A stretch of DNA of 64,000 bases from Wolinella succinogenes DSM 1740 (GTDB lineage: Bacteria; Campylobacterota; Campylobacteria; Campylobacterales; Helicobacteraceae). The notes beneath the pieces are model-generated. The model ran no database searches. It had not been told where the DNA came from and worked only from the letters and a program-made list of their open reading frames with translations. The stretch lies in the NCBI RefSeq assembly GCF_000196135.1, contig NC_005090.1, forward strand, positions 506,001 through 570,000, given 5' to 3'. Positions 1 through 10,179 of this stretch are shown here, one piece after another; within the stretch, counting starts at the first letter, position 1; the number at the start of each line of letters is the position of its first letter. The position numbers and the translations under genes were made by a program.

Positions 1-332
1 CGGATAGCTCTTACTGCAGAAAGATTCGCAAAGAAGAGGGGTTGGTGGGGTTTGTCAATGCCAAAGAGCTCTATGACCAGTTCCGCGCCTACAAGGTGTG
101 GCCGGGAATCTTTTTGCGCTCTGAGCTCAAACTCAAAGAGATCACTCTTTTGTCTGAAACAGGGGAGCACCACATGGGTGAGATTTTGGCGATCAACAAA
201 GAGGGAGTTGTGGTGGGCTGTAAAGAGGGCTCTCTGAGGATTCTTATGGTGCAGGCTCCCTCTAAAAAAGAGGTGGATGCGGTGAGTTATGTGAATGGCA
301 AAAGGCTTGGGGTTGGAGATATACTCTTTTGA
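1..332 (+). CDS. fmt: Methionyl-tRNA formyltransferase, C-terminal part (5' end outside window)
   Basis: The enzyme formylates the methionine on initiator tRNA. Only the end of the gene is present; the frame is open from the first complete codon at position 3. The visible residues form the C-terminal OB-like tRNA-binding domain of Fmt, with a FRAYKVWPGIFL segment and a closing [18 protein letters not shown] segment typical of the family. The formyl-transfer domain lies upstream of the window. The end overlaps the annotated start of birA by 38 bp. The fmt-birA-parA order agrees with Campylobacter. Confidence 0.9.
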   Translation, partial: DSSYCRKIRKEEGLVGFVNAKELYDQFRAYKVWPGIFLRSELKLKEITLLSETGEHHMGEILAINKEGVVVGCKEGSLRILMVQAPSKKEVDAVSYVNGKRLGVGDILF

Positions 333-948
333 GGAGCTCTCCTCCACTCAGCTTTGGCTCTGTGAGCAGATACGCACCCAAAACCTCTTCCCGCCCCTAG
401 CGGTAGTCGCCAAGCGCCAAAAAGATGGAATCGGAAGCCGAGGGAATCAATGGGAGGAGACCAAAGAGGCGCTCACCTTCTCCTTTGCCCTCCCCATCAC
501 CTCGCTCCCCAAAGACCTCCCTCTTGTCTCTTCTTCGCTTTTTTTTGGCTATCTTTTTAAAAAAGTTCTCGCTCAAAGAGGCTCAAAGGTGTGGCTCAAA
601 TGGCCTAACGACCTCTACCTTGGAGAGCGGAAAATGGGGGGCGTGATCACTTCAAAGGTGGGTGAAGTCGTCGTGGGGGGGATTGGGCTTAATCTTGATT
701 CCTCAAACGATTCTTACGCTTTTTTGGAGTCAGAAGTGCCAAAAGATGGGCTTTTGGAGGAGTATTTGGGGGAGCTTAGCAAAGAGTGGAGATGGAAGCA
801 AATTTTTAGTAATTACGAGATAGAATTCAAGCTTAAATCCGACTTTATTTTCCACCACGAAGGGGAGAGGGTGTCAGCTTTGGAGGCGACGCTCTGTGAG
901 GATGGGGCACTGCTGTTTCGTGGAAAGAAAGTTTACAGCGCTAGATAA
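295..948 (+). CDS. birA: Biotin--protein ligase (BirA), short form
   Basis: Attaches biotin to carboxylase carrier lysines through biotinyl-AMP. At 217 residues it lacks the N-terminal DNA-binding domain of E. coli BirA, so it is a catalytic-only (group I) ligase. The ligase signatures are a SRGNQW loop at residues 48-53, in place of the classical GRGRxGR loop, and KWPND at 102-106. The likely substrate in this window is the PycB-like biotin protein at 46841-48646. The ATG at 295 lies inside fmt. A TTG at 313 would shorten the overlap and give a start closer to the conserved [10 protein letters not shown] segment, so the start is uncertain. Confidence 0.88.
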   Translation: MAKGLGLEIYSFEELSSTQLWLCEQIRTQNLFPPLAVVAKRQKDGIGSRGNQWEETKEALTFSFALPITSLPKDLPLVSSSLFFGYLFKKVLAQRGSKVWLKWPNDLYLGERKMGGVITSKVGEVVVGGIGLNLDSSNDSYAFLESEVPKDGLLEEYLGELSKEWRWKQIFSNYEIEFKLKSDFIFHHEGERVSALEATLCEDGALLFRGKKVYSAR

Positions 949-970
949 AATTCAGGACTTGGGATGCATC

Positions 971-1759
971 ATGTGTGAAATTATTGCGATTGCTAACCAG
1001 AAGGGTGGCGTCGGAAAGACGACAACAGCGGTGAACTTGGCAGCCTCCTTGGCAGTGGCTGAAAAAAAAGTTTTGCTCATCGACGCCGACCCCCAGGCGA
1101 ACGCCACCACGAGCCTTGGAATTCATCGAAGCGATATTGAGTTTAACATCTATCATGTGCTCATTGGCACTCGAAGACTCTCTCAAATCATCCAGAAAAC
1201 TTCAATTCCAACGCTTTTTTTGGCTCCTTCAAACATCGGTTTAGTCGGAATCGAGAAGGAATTCTATAATAAAAAGCGCAACGGGCGGGAGCTAATCTTG
1301 CGAAAGAAGGTCGAGGAGGTGATGGATCAGTATGATTACATCATTATCGATTCCCCTCCCGCGCTTGGGCCTCTGACAATCAATGCCCTAGGGGCGGCGC
1401 ATTCAGTGATTATTCCTATCCAGTGCGAGTTTTTTGCACTAGAGGGCTTGGCGCAACTGCTCAATACGATCAAGCTCCTTCGCCAGACGATCAACCCTAC
1501 TCTTGCGATCAAGGGATTTTTGCCTACGATGTATAGCGCCCAAAACAACCTCTCTCGTCAGGTCTTTGCCGATTTAGCCCAACACTTCAATGGACAGCTT
1601 TTTAAAGATATCGAAGATTCTTCATTCATTGTGGTTCCTCGTAGCATTAAATTAGCCGAATCTCCTAGCTTTGGGAAGCCGATCATCCTCTATGATATTC
1701 GCTCCACGGGTAACACCGCCTATCAAAGTCTAGCTAGAGCGATTCTAGAGGGAGCATGA
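971..1759 (+). CDS. parA: Chromosome partitioning ATPase ParA (Soj)
   Basis: Deviant Walker-type ATPase that moves ParB-parS complexes during chromosome segregation. The 262-residue protein opens with the P-loop KGGVGKTTT at residues 11-19, has [10 protein letters not shown] as switch I, and has [10 protein letters not shown] as Walker B. The frame is open farther upstream, but the ATG at 971 gives the standard short N-terminus right before the P-loop. It overlaps parB by 4 bp (ATGA), so the pair is probably translationally coupled. Confidence 0.95.
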   Translation: MCEIIAIANQKGGVGKTTTAVNLAASLAVAEKKVLLIDADPQANATTSLGIHRSDIEFNIYHVLIGTRRLSQIIQKTSIPTLFLAPSNIGLVGIEKEFYNKKRNGRELILRKKVEEVMDQYDYIIIDSPPALGPLTINALGAAHSVIIPIQCEFFALEGLAQLLNTIKLLRQTINPTLAIKGFLPTMYSAQNNLSRQVFADLAQHFNGQLFKDIEDSSFIVVPRSIKLAESPSFGKPIILYDIRSTGNTAYQSLARAILEGA

Positions 1760-2649
1760 TGGCGGCCAAAAAGAGTTTGGCTCTCGGTCGAGGGCTTGGG
1801 GCGATTTTGGGCGAGGTCGAAAAGGCCTATGAAAACGATTTAAACGATAACTCGGATTTGGTGGTGGAGCTTGATATTCACTCCATCAAACCCAACCCCT
1901 TCCAGCCGAGAAAACACTTCGATACCACCGCTCTTGAAGAGCTAGCCTCTTCTATCAAAGAGCATGGCTTACTGCAACCTATTTTGGTTTTTGCGGATGA
2001 CGAAGAGGGCTACTCTCTCATAGCGGGAGAGCGGAGACTTCGAGCCTCTAAGCTCGCAGGATTCTCAACGATTAAAGCAATTATTGTAGATATCAAGACG
2101 GAGAGGTTGCGCGAAGTTGCTCTGATCGAAAATATTCAGCGTGAGGATCTCAATCCCATTGATCTAGCTCAAAGCTACAAGGAGTTGATTGAAGATTATG
2201 GAATCACGCACGAAGAGCTTGCAAAGAAAATTTCCAAGAGTCGCACGCAAATCACCAACACCTTGAGGCTTCTTACTCTCTCTTTGGAAGTGCAGGAGCA
2301 GCTTTTAGAGGGTAAGATCACCCAGGGACACGCTAAGGTTCTTGTGGGGCTTGCTTCTGAAGAGCAAAAGGTAGCCCTTGATTCAATTATCGGGCAGCGA
2401 TTGAGTGTTCGTGAGACCGAATCGCTCATCAAGAATCTCAAAGAGACTCCTCGTCCCTCTAGCCACCCTTCTAGAACCCCCTCTAATCCCTTGGTCTCCC
2501 AATCTTCTCAATCGTTACTGGAACTGGTTATGCTAATGAAGCAAAAAGGCTTCAAAGCCTCGCTAAAGGGGACAAAAATTGTCTTGGATTTTGAAGGAGA
2601 AGAGGAGGTTAAAAGGTTAATCAAATCTTTATCAAGTCTTAGTTTTTAA
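1756..2649 (+). CDS. parB: Chromosome partitioning protein ParB (Spo0J)
   Basis: CTPase clamp that loads on parS sites near the origin. In the 297-residue protein the N-terminal ParB domain carries GERRLRA at 91-97 and the [10 protein letters not shown] segment at about 124-133, both part of the nucleotide-binding region. A helix-turn-helix follows ([18 protein letters not shown]), and a short C-terminal dimerisation domain comes after a Ser/Pro-rich linker at about residues 232-255. Partner of the ParA just upstream. A parS-like palindrome could not be found by eye in the window. Confidence 0.94.
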   Translation: MMAAKKSLALGRGLGAILGEVEKAYENDLNDNSDLVVELDIHSIKPNPFQPRKHFDTTALEELASSIKEHGLLQPILVFADDEEGYSLIAGERRLRASKLAGFSTIKAIIVDIKTERLREVALIENIQREDLNPIDLAQSYKELIEDYGITHEELAKKISKSRTQITNTLRLLTLSLEVQEQLLEGKITQGHAKVLVGLASEEQKVALDSIIGQRLSVRETESLIKNLKETPRPSSHPSRTPSNPLVSQSSQSLLELVMLMKQKGFKASLKGTKIVLDFEGEEEVKRLIKSLSSLSF

Positions 2650-2672
2650 GTAAAAGCACCAATTATGCGTGA

Positions 2673-2678
2673 TAGAAT
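2673..2678 (+). promoter_or_regulatory. Candidate -10 element for the ATP synthase operon
   Basis: TAGAAT, 24 bp upstream of the atpF' start and just after the parB stop. Campylobacterota sigma-70 promoters rely mainly on the -10 hexamer. No clear -35 is visible. The call rests on position and a 5/6 match only. Confidence 0.3.
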
Positions 2679-2701
2679 CTAGCAAACCAAAAGGAGTGTT
2701 G

Positions 2702-3127
2702 ATGAGCTTAAGCGTTAATCCGTTACTGATGCTTTTAGTGCTGGTCATTTTTTTGACATCAGCCTATCTGCTCAATCGATGGCTTTTTAAGCCATTGTTG
2801 ACGTTCATGGATAATCGAAGCACCTCTATTAAGAGTGATCTTCAAAATATTCAAAGCAACAGCAGTGAGGTGGCCTCTTTGAATGCTGAGGCAGACAAGG
2901 TATTATCTCAGGCAAAAGCTGAGGCAAACCTTATTCGCGAAAAGGCCTTGGAGAGCGCCAGAGCTGTGGCTGAACAAAAAATTTCCACAAAAAGGGATGA
3001 ACTCGAGAAGAAGAAGCGAGAGTTTATGGTGGGACTTGAAGAGGAGGGGGTGATGCTAAGAAATTCTTTGCTTTCTCAAATGCCTCTTTATCGCGAGAGT
3101 CTCAAAGCTAAATTGAGCCAGTTATAA
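2702..3127 (+). CDS. atpF': F1Fo ATP synthase subunit b' (AtpF')
   Basis: Peripheral-stalk subunit that links the membrane Fo part to the F1 head. 141 residues: one N-terminal membrane helix (residues about 7-24), then a long charged coiled coil rich in Ala, Glu and Lys. The ATG at 2702 is chosen because AAGGAG sits 6 bases upstream; in-frame codons upstream lack this. It is followed directly by a second b-type gene, so the stalk is probably a b/b' heterodimer, as is usual in Campylobacterota. Confidence 0.9.
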   Translation: MSLSVNPLLMLLVLVIFLTSAYLLNRWLFKPLLTFMDNRSTSIKSDLQNIQSNSSEVASLNAEADKVLSQAKAEANLIREKALESARAVAEQKISTKRDELEKKKREFMVGLEEEGVMLRNSLLSQMPLYRESLKAKLSQL

Positions 3128-3144
3128 AGAGAAGGAGAGAATAG

Positions 3145-3657
3145 GTGAAAGGGAAATATTTCATTCCATGTCTTCTTCTGCCCACGATGATGTTGGCATC
3201 GGGCGGTGGAGGCGAGACGGATATTGTTGAGCGGACGATCAACTTCGTCATCTTTATAGCCATCTTCTACTACCTCGCGGCGGATAAAATCAAAGCCATC
3301 TTTGTGGCTCGACAAGAATCCATTGCGGCCGAATTAGAGAAGGTTCAAGAGAAGCTCAAGGAGTCTAAAAAGGCCAAAGAGCAAGCCCAAAAGCGCTTTG
3401 AAGAGTCAAAAAGAATGGCTGAAGATGTGATTTTGACTGCTAAAAAAGAGGTGGTCCTTTTGACACAAAAAGTCGAGGACAGCACCAAGGGTGATATTGA
3501 AAATTTGATTCGCCAATACAACGATTCCATGGAGTTTGAAAAGCGAAAAGCAGAGAGAGCAATCATCGATGAAATCTTGGCGGAACTCTTTGAGAGCGAT
3601 GCAACTAAGCTTGATAAATCGGCTTACAGCGAGATTCTATTGAAGAAGGTGGCCTAA
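3145..3657 (+). CDS. atpF: F1Fo ATP synthase subunit b (AtpF)
   Basis: Second peripheral-stalk subunit, 170 residues from a GTG start preceded by GAAGGAGAG. The N-terminus reads like a signal peptide (MKGKYFIPCLLLPTMMLASG). A second hydrophobic helix (about residues 31-47) and a long coiled coil follow. The leading hydrophobic segment is a known feature of this subunit in the group. The stop overlaps the atpH start by 1 bp (TAATG). Confidence 0.92.
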   Translation: MKGKYFIPCLLLPTMMLASGGGGETDIVERTINFVIFIAIFYYLAADKIKAIFVARQESIAAELEKVQEKLKESKKAKEQAQKRFEESKRMAEDVILTAKKEVVLLTQKVEDSTKGDIENLIRQYNDSMEFEKRKAERAIIDEILAELFESDATKLDKSAYSEILLKKVA

Positions 3658-4187
3658 TGAGAGAGTTGGTGGCTAAGCGATACGCTAAAGCATTGGTTGA
3701 AGCGTTGGGTGAAGATAGATTGGCTTCTACGCTGGAGTGGCTTAAAGGAAGCGAGAGTGCCTTTGGAACTGAAGCGTTTCAAGAGATGCTCGCCTCTCCC
3801 CAGATCTCCAAAACACTCAAAGGTCAGGTAGTGCTTGATGTCTTGGGGGATGGGGAAGCGAAGCTTCTCAACTTCATCAAGGTGTTGGCGGACAAAAATC
3901 GCCTTGAGTTGATTCCTGATGTTTGCAAAGAGCTTGAAAAATCTATAGCTGCGACGCGCAATGAGTATGTTGCCGTCCTCACGACTCAAGAGGCCTTTGA
4001 TGATAAGACTCTTAAGGCGATTGAAGAGACATTGGCCAAAAAACTTCAAGCCAAACTGGTTCTCTCTCAAAAAAGAGAAGAGTTTGAAGGGGTTAAGTTG
4101 GTGGTCGAAGATTTGGGCGTGGAGGTCTCTTTCTCAAGAGAACGATTCATTAACGATCTAAAAAATCATATTCTAAAAGCATTTTAA
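3657..4187 (+). CDS. atpH: F1Fo ATP synthase subunit delta (AtpH)
   Basis: Connects the peripheral stalk to the top of the F1 alpha3-beta3 head. 176 residues, the usual length. The N-terminus has the family pattern of a helix bundle with AKRYAKALVEAL. The C-terminal part ends with GVEVSFSRERFINDLKNHI, which resembles the conserved delta C-terminus. Coupled to atpF by a 1-bp overlap and followed by atpA after 18 bp, with AAGAAAGGAG as the ribosome site of atpA. Confidence 0.93.
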   Translation: MRELVAKRYAKALVEALGEDRLASTLEWLKGSESAFGTEAFQEMLASPQISKTLKGQVVLDVLGDGEAKLLNFIKVLADKNRLELIPDVCKELEKSIAATRNEYVAVLTTQEAFDDKTLKAIEETLAKKLQAKLVLSQKREEFEGVKLVVEDLGVEVSFSRERFINDLKNHILKAF

Positions 4188-4205
4188 TTTAAGAAAGGAG
4201 AAGTA

Positions 4206-5720
4206 GTGGTAGCAAAGATGCAAGCAGATGAAATCAGCTCGATCATCAAAGAGAGAATTGATAATTTTGAGCTAGATGTAAATGTGGCAGAGACGGGCAA
4301 GGTCATGGCTTTTGCTGATGGAGTTGCAAAGGTTTATGGTCTAAAAAATGTCATGTCTTATGAGATGGTGGAGTTTGATACAGGAGATAGAGGTTTGGCC
4401 TCTAACCTTGAAGAGAGTAGCGTGGGCGTGGTTGTCCTTGGTGCGGGCAAAAACATCAAAGAGGGCACTTCAGTCAAGCGACTAGGTAAATTGATGAAAG
4501 TTCCTGCGGGTGATGCGCTCATGGGAAGAGTTGTCAATGGTATGGGTGAGCCCGTAGATGGCAAGGGAGCGATTGAGACAACCGAGTATCGATTTGTCGA
4601 AGAGAAAGCCCCTGGAATCATGCAACGAAAATCCGTTCATGAGCCTCTTCAAACAGGTCTTAAAGCTATTGACGCACTTGTTCCTATTGGCCGAGGTCAG
4701 CGAGAGCTTATTATTGGTGACCGCCAAACAGGAAAGACTACAGTCGCAATCGACACCATCATCAACCAAAAGGGTCAAGATGTGGTTTGTATCTATGTGG
4801 CGATTGGTCAAAAAGAATCAACCGTTGCACAGGTAGTTCGAAAGCTTGAAGAGCATGGTGCGATGGAGTACACTATCATTGTCAATGCTCCCGCTTCTGA
4901 TTCAGCAGCGATGCAGTTCCTTGCTCCCTATACTGGCGTGACAATGGGTGAATACTTCCGAGATAATGCACGCCATGCCCTCATTATCTATGATGACTTG
5001 AGTAAGCATGCGGTCGCTTATCGAGAGATGTCTCTAATCCTTCGAAGACCTCCTGGTCGAGAAGCATTCCCTGGAGATGTCTTTTATCTACACTCCCGAC
5101 TTCTTGAGCGAGCGGCCAAAGTGAGCGATGAACTGGGCGCAGGTTCTCTAACCGCCCTTCCTATCATTGAAACACAAGCAGGCGACGTAGCGGCCTATAT
5201 TCCTACCAATGTTATCTCCATCACCGATGGTCAGATTTTCCTTGAAACCGACCTCTTTAACTCAGGCGTTCGACCTGCGATTAACGTGGGTCTCTCTGTT
5301 TCTAGGGTTGGAGGAGCGGCTCAAATCAAGGCTACCAAGCAGGTGGCGGGAACTTTGAGACTTGATTTGGCTCAGTATCGAGAGCTTCAAGCGTTTGCTC
5401 AATTTGCTTCTGATCTTGACGAATCAAGCCGAAAACAGCTTGAGCGTGGACAGAGAATGGTTGAAATCCTTAAGCAACCTCCCTATGCGCCTCTTCCTAT
5501 TGAGCGACAAGTGGTGGTCATTTTCGCTGGAGCCAAGGGATATATGGATGATATCTCTGTGACCAAAATCACCAAATTTGAAGCAGAGCTCTATCCTTTT
5601 ATCGAGGCTAAATACCCACAAATTTTTGAAGACATTCGAACCAAAAAGATGATCGATAAAGAAACCGAAGAGACATTATCAAAGGCGCTAGAAGAGTTCA
5701 AAACCGTATTTGTGGCATAA
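4206..5720 (+). CDS. atpA: F1Fo ATP synthase subunit alpha (AtpA)
   Basis: Non-catalytic nucleotide-binding subunit of F1. 504 residues. Walker A is GDRQTGKT at residues 171-178, and the alpha-type signature [17 protein letters not shown] follows near residues 358-374. The GTG at 4206 is used because it follows AAGAAAGGAGAAGTA; an ATG four codons later is the alternative. It lies in the middle of a complete F1 gene set. Confidence 0.97.
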   Translation: MVAKMQADEISSIIKERIDNFELDVNVAETGKVMAFADGVAKVYGLKNVMSYEMVEFDTGDRGLASNLEESSVGVVVLGAGKNIKEGTSVKRLGKLMKVPAGDALMGRVVNGMGEPVDGKGAIETTEYRFVEEKAPGIMQRKSVHEPLQTGLKAIDALVPIGRGQRELIIGDRQTGKTTVAIDTIINQKGQDVVCIYVAIGQKESTVAQVVRKLEEHGAMEYTIIVNAPASDSAAMQFLAPYTGVTMGEYFRDNARHALIIYDDLSKHAVAYREMSLILRRPPGREAFPGDVFYLHSRLLERAAKVSDELGAGSLTALPIIETQAGDVAAYIPTNVISITDGQIFLETDLFNSGVRPAINVGLSVSRVGGAAQIKATKQVAGTLRLDLAQYRELQAFAQFASDLDESSRKQLERGQRMVEILKQPPYAPLPIERQVVVIFAGAKGYMDDISVTKITKFEAELYPFIEAKYPQIFEDIRTKKMIDKETEETLSKALEEFKTVFVA

Positions 5721-5735
5721 CCCTAAGGACCTAAT

Positions 5736-6632
5736 ATGGGAAGTAACCTAAAAGAGATCAGAAAAAAGATCACGAGCGTCAAAAACACTCAAAAAACCAC
5801 CAAAGCGATGAAGCTCGTCTCCACCTCCAAGCTTAAAAAAGCTGAGGAGATGGCGAAACGCTCTAGAGTTTACGCGGAAAGAATCACCGCTGTATTCCAA
5901 GAGATCAAGGCGAAGATCGAGCAAAATGGTTTCAGCGGTCTAGAGAGCCCCTATTTTACAGCAGGCGAAGATCGAGAAGTCAAGATGGTGGATATTGTTT
6001 TTGTGACAGCAGACAAAGGGCTTTGTGGAGGTTTTAACTCAACCACTATCAAAGAGGTCACTCGCCTGATGGCAGAGTATAAAAGCCAAAATGTCAAGGT
6101 TCGACTTAGAGCGATTGGCAAGAAGGGGATCAGCTTCTTTGGCTTCAATGAAGTGGAACTTCTTGACAAGGTGAGCGATCTGAGTGCCACTCCTGATTAT
6201 GAGAGGGCGGCAGAGTTTGTCAATAAGGCGACTACAGATTTTATCAATGGCGTGACAGACAAGGTGATTTTGGTGCACAATGGCTTTAAGAACATGATCT
6301 CTCAAGAGCTCAAAGTTCAAGATCTACTTCCAATCAAAGCAGACGCCATTGAGGCCAAAGAGAGCTTGGGAATGATGGAAGTGGAGCCTAGCGAGCAAGA
6401 GAGAGAGATTTTAGATCAGCTAGCCAAGAAGTATATTGAATTCAATATGTATTATGCGCTCATCGATTCTCTAGCAGCAGAGCACAGTGCGAGGATGCAG
6501 GCGATGGATGCGGCGAGCAATAACGCGGGTGAACTCGTCAAGAGTTTGACCATTGCTTATAATAAAGCCCGACAAGAGGCAATCACGACAGAGTTGGTAG
6601 AGATCAATACCGGCGTCGAGTCAATGAAATAA
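5736..6632 (+). CDS. atpG: F1Fo ATP synthase subunit gamma (AtpG)
   Basis: Central rotating shaft of F1. 298 residues. The N-terminal helix has the conserved pattern [20 protein letters not shown], a Rossmann-like middle contains [11 protein letters not shown], and the C-terminal helix ends with [16 protein letters not shown]. The latter two are hallmark gamma segments. Start ATG is preceded by TAAGGAC. Confidence 0.97.
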   Translation: MGSNLKEIRKKITSVKNTQKTTKAMKLVSTSKLKKAEEMAKRSRVYAERITAVFQEIKAKIEQNGFSGLESPYFTAGEDREVKMVDIVFVTADKGLCGGFNSTTIKEVTRLMAEYKSQNVKVRLRAIGKKGISFFGFNEVELLDKVSDLSATPDYERAAEFVNKATTDFINGVTDKVILVHNGFKNMISQELKVQDLLPIKADAIEAKESLGMMEVEPSEQEREILDQLAKKYIEFNMYYALIDSLAAEHSARMQAMDAASNNAGELVKSLTIAYNKARQEAITTELVEINTGVESMK

Positions 6633-6649
6633 ATTAAGGAGTAGACTGA

Positions 6650-8053
<1,404 letters not shown>

Positions 8054-8068
8054 TTAATAGGAGCGTTG

Positions 8069-8461
8069 ATGGAACTACTAAAACTAAACATCGTGACCCC
8101 TCAAGGAAGCATCTTCTCTGGAGATGTGAAGAGTGTCACGTTGCCTGGAGCTGAGGGAGAATTTGGCGTTCTTCCTGGCCATGCCGATCTGCTCTCGCTT
8201 CTAAATGCGGGTGCGATTGAGTTTGAAAAGAGCAATGGCAAAACCGAGCTTGTCGCCGTGAACTGGGGGCAGGTGAAGGTGGATGCTGTGAGTGTTGATG
8301 TGTTGGCCGATGGCGCCATAGCCATCGGAGGCGATAGCGAGAGCGAAGTGGCAATGGCCATCGCAAACGCTAGGACACTTCTAGAAGAGGCGACCGACAA
8401 CAATGTAGCCATTTCATCGGTTGTCTCCAGAATCGAATCGGCGGCGAAAAATTCACTGTGA
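8069..8461 (+). CDS. atpC: F1Fo ATP synthase subunit epsilon (AtpC)
   Basis: Central-stalk subunit that can inhibit ATP hydrolysis. 130 residues. The N-terminal beta sandwich begins LLKLNIVTPQGSIFSGDV and contains LPGAEGEFGVLPGHADLLS, the family signature. The C-terminal helical part is short. ATG 8069 is preferred over an upstream TTG because AGGAG lies 5 bases before that ATG. The stop overlaps the GTG start of tolQ (GTGA), which joins the ATP synthase and Tol-Pal operons. Confidence 0.94.
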   Translation: MELLKLNIVTPQGSIFSGDVKSVTLPGAEGEFGVLPGHADLLSLLNAGAIEFEKSNGKTELVAVNWGQVKVDAVSVDVLADGAIAIGGDSESEVAMAIANARTLLEEATDNNVAISSVVSRIESAAKNSL

Positions 8462-9042
8462 AATCCCTTGATTCTTTGTTCAACTACCTCGCGGATAGCG
8501 GGGTGGTGACCCACCTTGTGTTGGGTTGGCTCTCCATCTACTTTATCACTACAGTTTGGGTCTTTATCTACCGTTATCTTACCCTTAGCAACTACATCAC
8601 CCGCGAGAAAAACTCTCTTGAGATTCTTTTCATGGGGCAATCTAATCTTCCTCGCATCTCTATGCTTAGCTCTTGTATCAAGAAAAAGGGCAAAGTGAGC
8701 CGTGAGATATTAGAAGTCTGTAAGCACAAAGCGCTAAGAGAGGCAACGATTGGCTTAACGATCCTAAGCATTATTGCTTCAACTGCTCCTTTTATCGGTC
8801 TTTTTGGAACCGTTGTGGAGATTCTTGAAGCCTTTTCTAAATTAGGCGGAGGAGCGCGAGCCTCCTTGGATGTGATCGCCCCCGTCATCTCTAAAGCCCT
8901 CGTGGCAACAGCCGCAGGCATCTTGACTGCGATTCCTGCTTACTCCTTCCATCTCTTTTTAAAGCGCAAAGCTTTTGAGCTCTCCTCCTATTTGCAAATG
9001 CAGATGGAGCTTCTGCTCTCTGATTCAAGCCTAGAGGAGTGA
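8458..9042 (+). CDS. tolQ: TolQ/ExbB-type proton channel protein
   Basis: Inner-membrane stator subunit that uses the proton gradient to drive TolA or TonB. 194 residues with three hydrophobic segments at about 17-40, 97-120 and 142-165. The middle helix has the family pattern of small and Thr residues (GLTILSIIASTAPFIGLFGT). The third region has ALVATAAGILTAIPAY. The neighbours TolR, a TolA/TonB-like protein, TolB and Pal show it serves the Tol-Pal system; by sequence alone it could be called ExbB. Confidence 0.9.
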   Translation: MKSLDSLFNYLADSGVVTHLVLGWLSIYFITTVWVFIYRYLTLSNYITREKNSLEILFMGQSNLPRISMLSSCIKKKGKVSREILEVCKHKALREATIGLTILSIIASTAPFIGLFGTVVEILEAFSKLGGGARASLDVIAPVISKALVATAAGILTAIPAYSFHLFLKRKAFELSSYLQMQMELLLSDSSLEE

Positions 9043-9443
9043 TCGTGGATAGCGGTTTTAATTGGGACGAAACGCCCGATCTAAACATCACGCCGCTGGT
9101 GGATATTATGCTGGTGCTTTTGGCCATTTTGATGGTCACGGCACCCGTGATTGTTTATGAGGAGGAGATATCTCTTCCAAAGGGATCCAAATCTTCCAAG
9201 GCGGTGGAAGATGCCAAGATAGAGATTCGTGTGGACACTCAAAGGGTGATCTATATCAAAGAGAACACCTATAACTTTGGCAACTTCTCTGATAACTTCG
9301 TGCTCTTTTCTAACGGGTATGACAAAAAGACGCAAGTCTATATCCGCGCGGATAAAAATCTCCGATACGATGATGTGATTTTTATCCTCAAGAGCGTCAA
9401 AGAAGCGGGATTCCAGAGGGTCTCTCTGGTGACTGATGGATAA
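9039..9443 (+). CDS. tolR: TolR/ExbD-type biopolymer transport protein
   Basis: Stator partner of TolQ. 134 residues with a single N-terminal membrane helix (about 17-35) containing PLVDIMLVLLAILMV; the Asp in LVD is the protonatable residue of the family. A periplasmic domain follows. It starts at a GTG overlapping the tolQ stop by 4 bp (a second GTG lies two codons later) and overlaps the next gene by 8 bp, so the four genes form a tightly coupled unit. Confidence 0.9.
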   Translation: MIVDSGFNWDETPDLNITPLVDIMLVLLAILMVTAPVIVYEEEISLPKGSKSSKAVEDAKIEIRVDTQRVIYIKENTYNFGNFSDNFVLFSNGYDKKTQVYIRADKNLRYDDVIFILKSVKEAGFQRVSLVTDG

Positions 9444-10179
9444 GTTCGCCCTCCATCTCTCCAGCGGGGTGATCGCCGTCTCGGCCTACCTTCTGCTCCT
9501 GATTTTTCTCGTCTTTAAATTCTCCTCTGAGAACTCCAATCCGACTCGCTACTCTTTTGCCAAAGAGACGACCTTTGAAGTCTCCTTGATGGAGGTGAAG
9601 CCTGAGATCAAGCCTGAAGTGCAGAAGCTTCCTCCCAAAGAGGAGAAGAAAGTTGAGGAGATTCCTGTGACCGAAGAGAGTGCCTCAAGGACTCCCCATG
9701 TGGGGCTTGGGGTTAATAAGCTCTTTGCTCAGGTGGATGCCAAAGTGCCCGTTAAAGAGATCAAGCCCGCGGATGTGCATGATCCCATTGCCAAAAAGAA
9801 GAAGTCTGACAAGCCCACACAAAAAGACACAATTGATGAGAGTTTGCAGAAGATTCTTTCGGATGTGAATGTTAAAAACACCATGAGTTTCAACGTTCCA
9901 GCGGGTCAGTATGATGAATTTTACGCTAAGGTTAACGAGATATTATATACCCATTGGAATCCCTTAGGCTTTAGCTACAAAGAGGAATCCAAGGTGATTA
10001 TCACCATCACTGCGGCCGGAAAATTCAACTACAAAATCTCCAGAAAATCGGGCAATAGTGCTTTTGATTCGGCATTAGAAGAGTTTTTGGAGAAGATGAA
10101 AACCGTGGATTTCCCTCCTTTTCCTAGGGGGGATAAAACCAATATCGAAGTTACATTCAAGACAGAGGGACAAGTATGA
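9436..10179 (+). CDS. TolA/TonB-like energy transducer
   Basis: Probable TolA: it spans the periplasm and carries energy from TolQR to outer-membrane partners. 247 residues with an N-terminal membrane helix (about 8-29), then a Pro/Glu/Lys-rich extended part (PEIKPEVQKLPPKEEKK), and a C-terminal domain of about 90 residues with the TonB/TolA pattern of a basic beta strand and a closing FPPFPRGDKTNIEVTFK. The Lys-rich segment is much shorter than in E. coli TolA. Its place between tolR and tolB argues for TolA over TonB. Confidence 0.8.
   Translation: MDKFALHLSSGVIAVSAYLLLLIFLVFKFSSENSNPTRYSFAKETTFEVSLMEVKPEIKPEVQKLPPKEEKKVEEIPVTEESASRTPHVGLGVNKLFAQVDAKVPVKEIKPADVHDPIAKKKKSDKPTQKDTIDESLQKILSDVNVKNTMSFNVPAGQYDEFYAKVNEILYTHWNPLGFSYKEESKVIITITAAGKFNYKISRKSGNSAFDSALEEFLEKMKTVDFPPFPRGDKTNIEVTFKTEGQV

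Noticed and set aside
1-2700. parS site near parAB
   Set aside because: I scanned for a TGTTTCACGTGAAACA-like palindrome and did not find one by eye; a computed search is needed.
8101-8640. 179-residue open frame on the minus strand
   Set aside because: Opposite atpC and tolQ, with low-complexity reading; a shadow.
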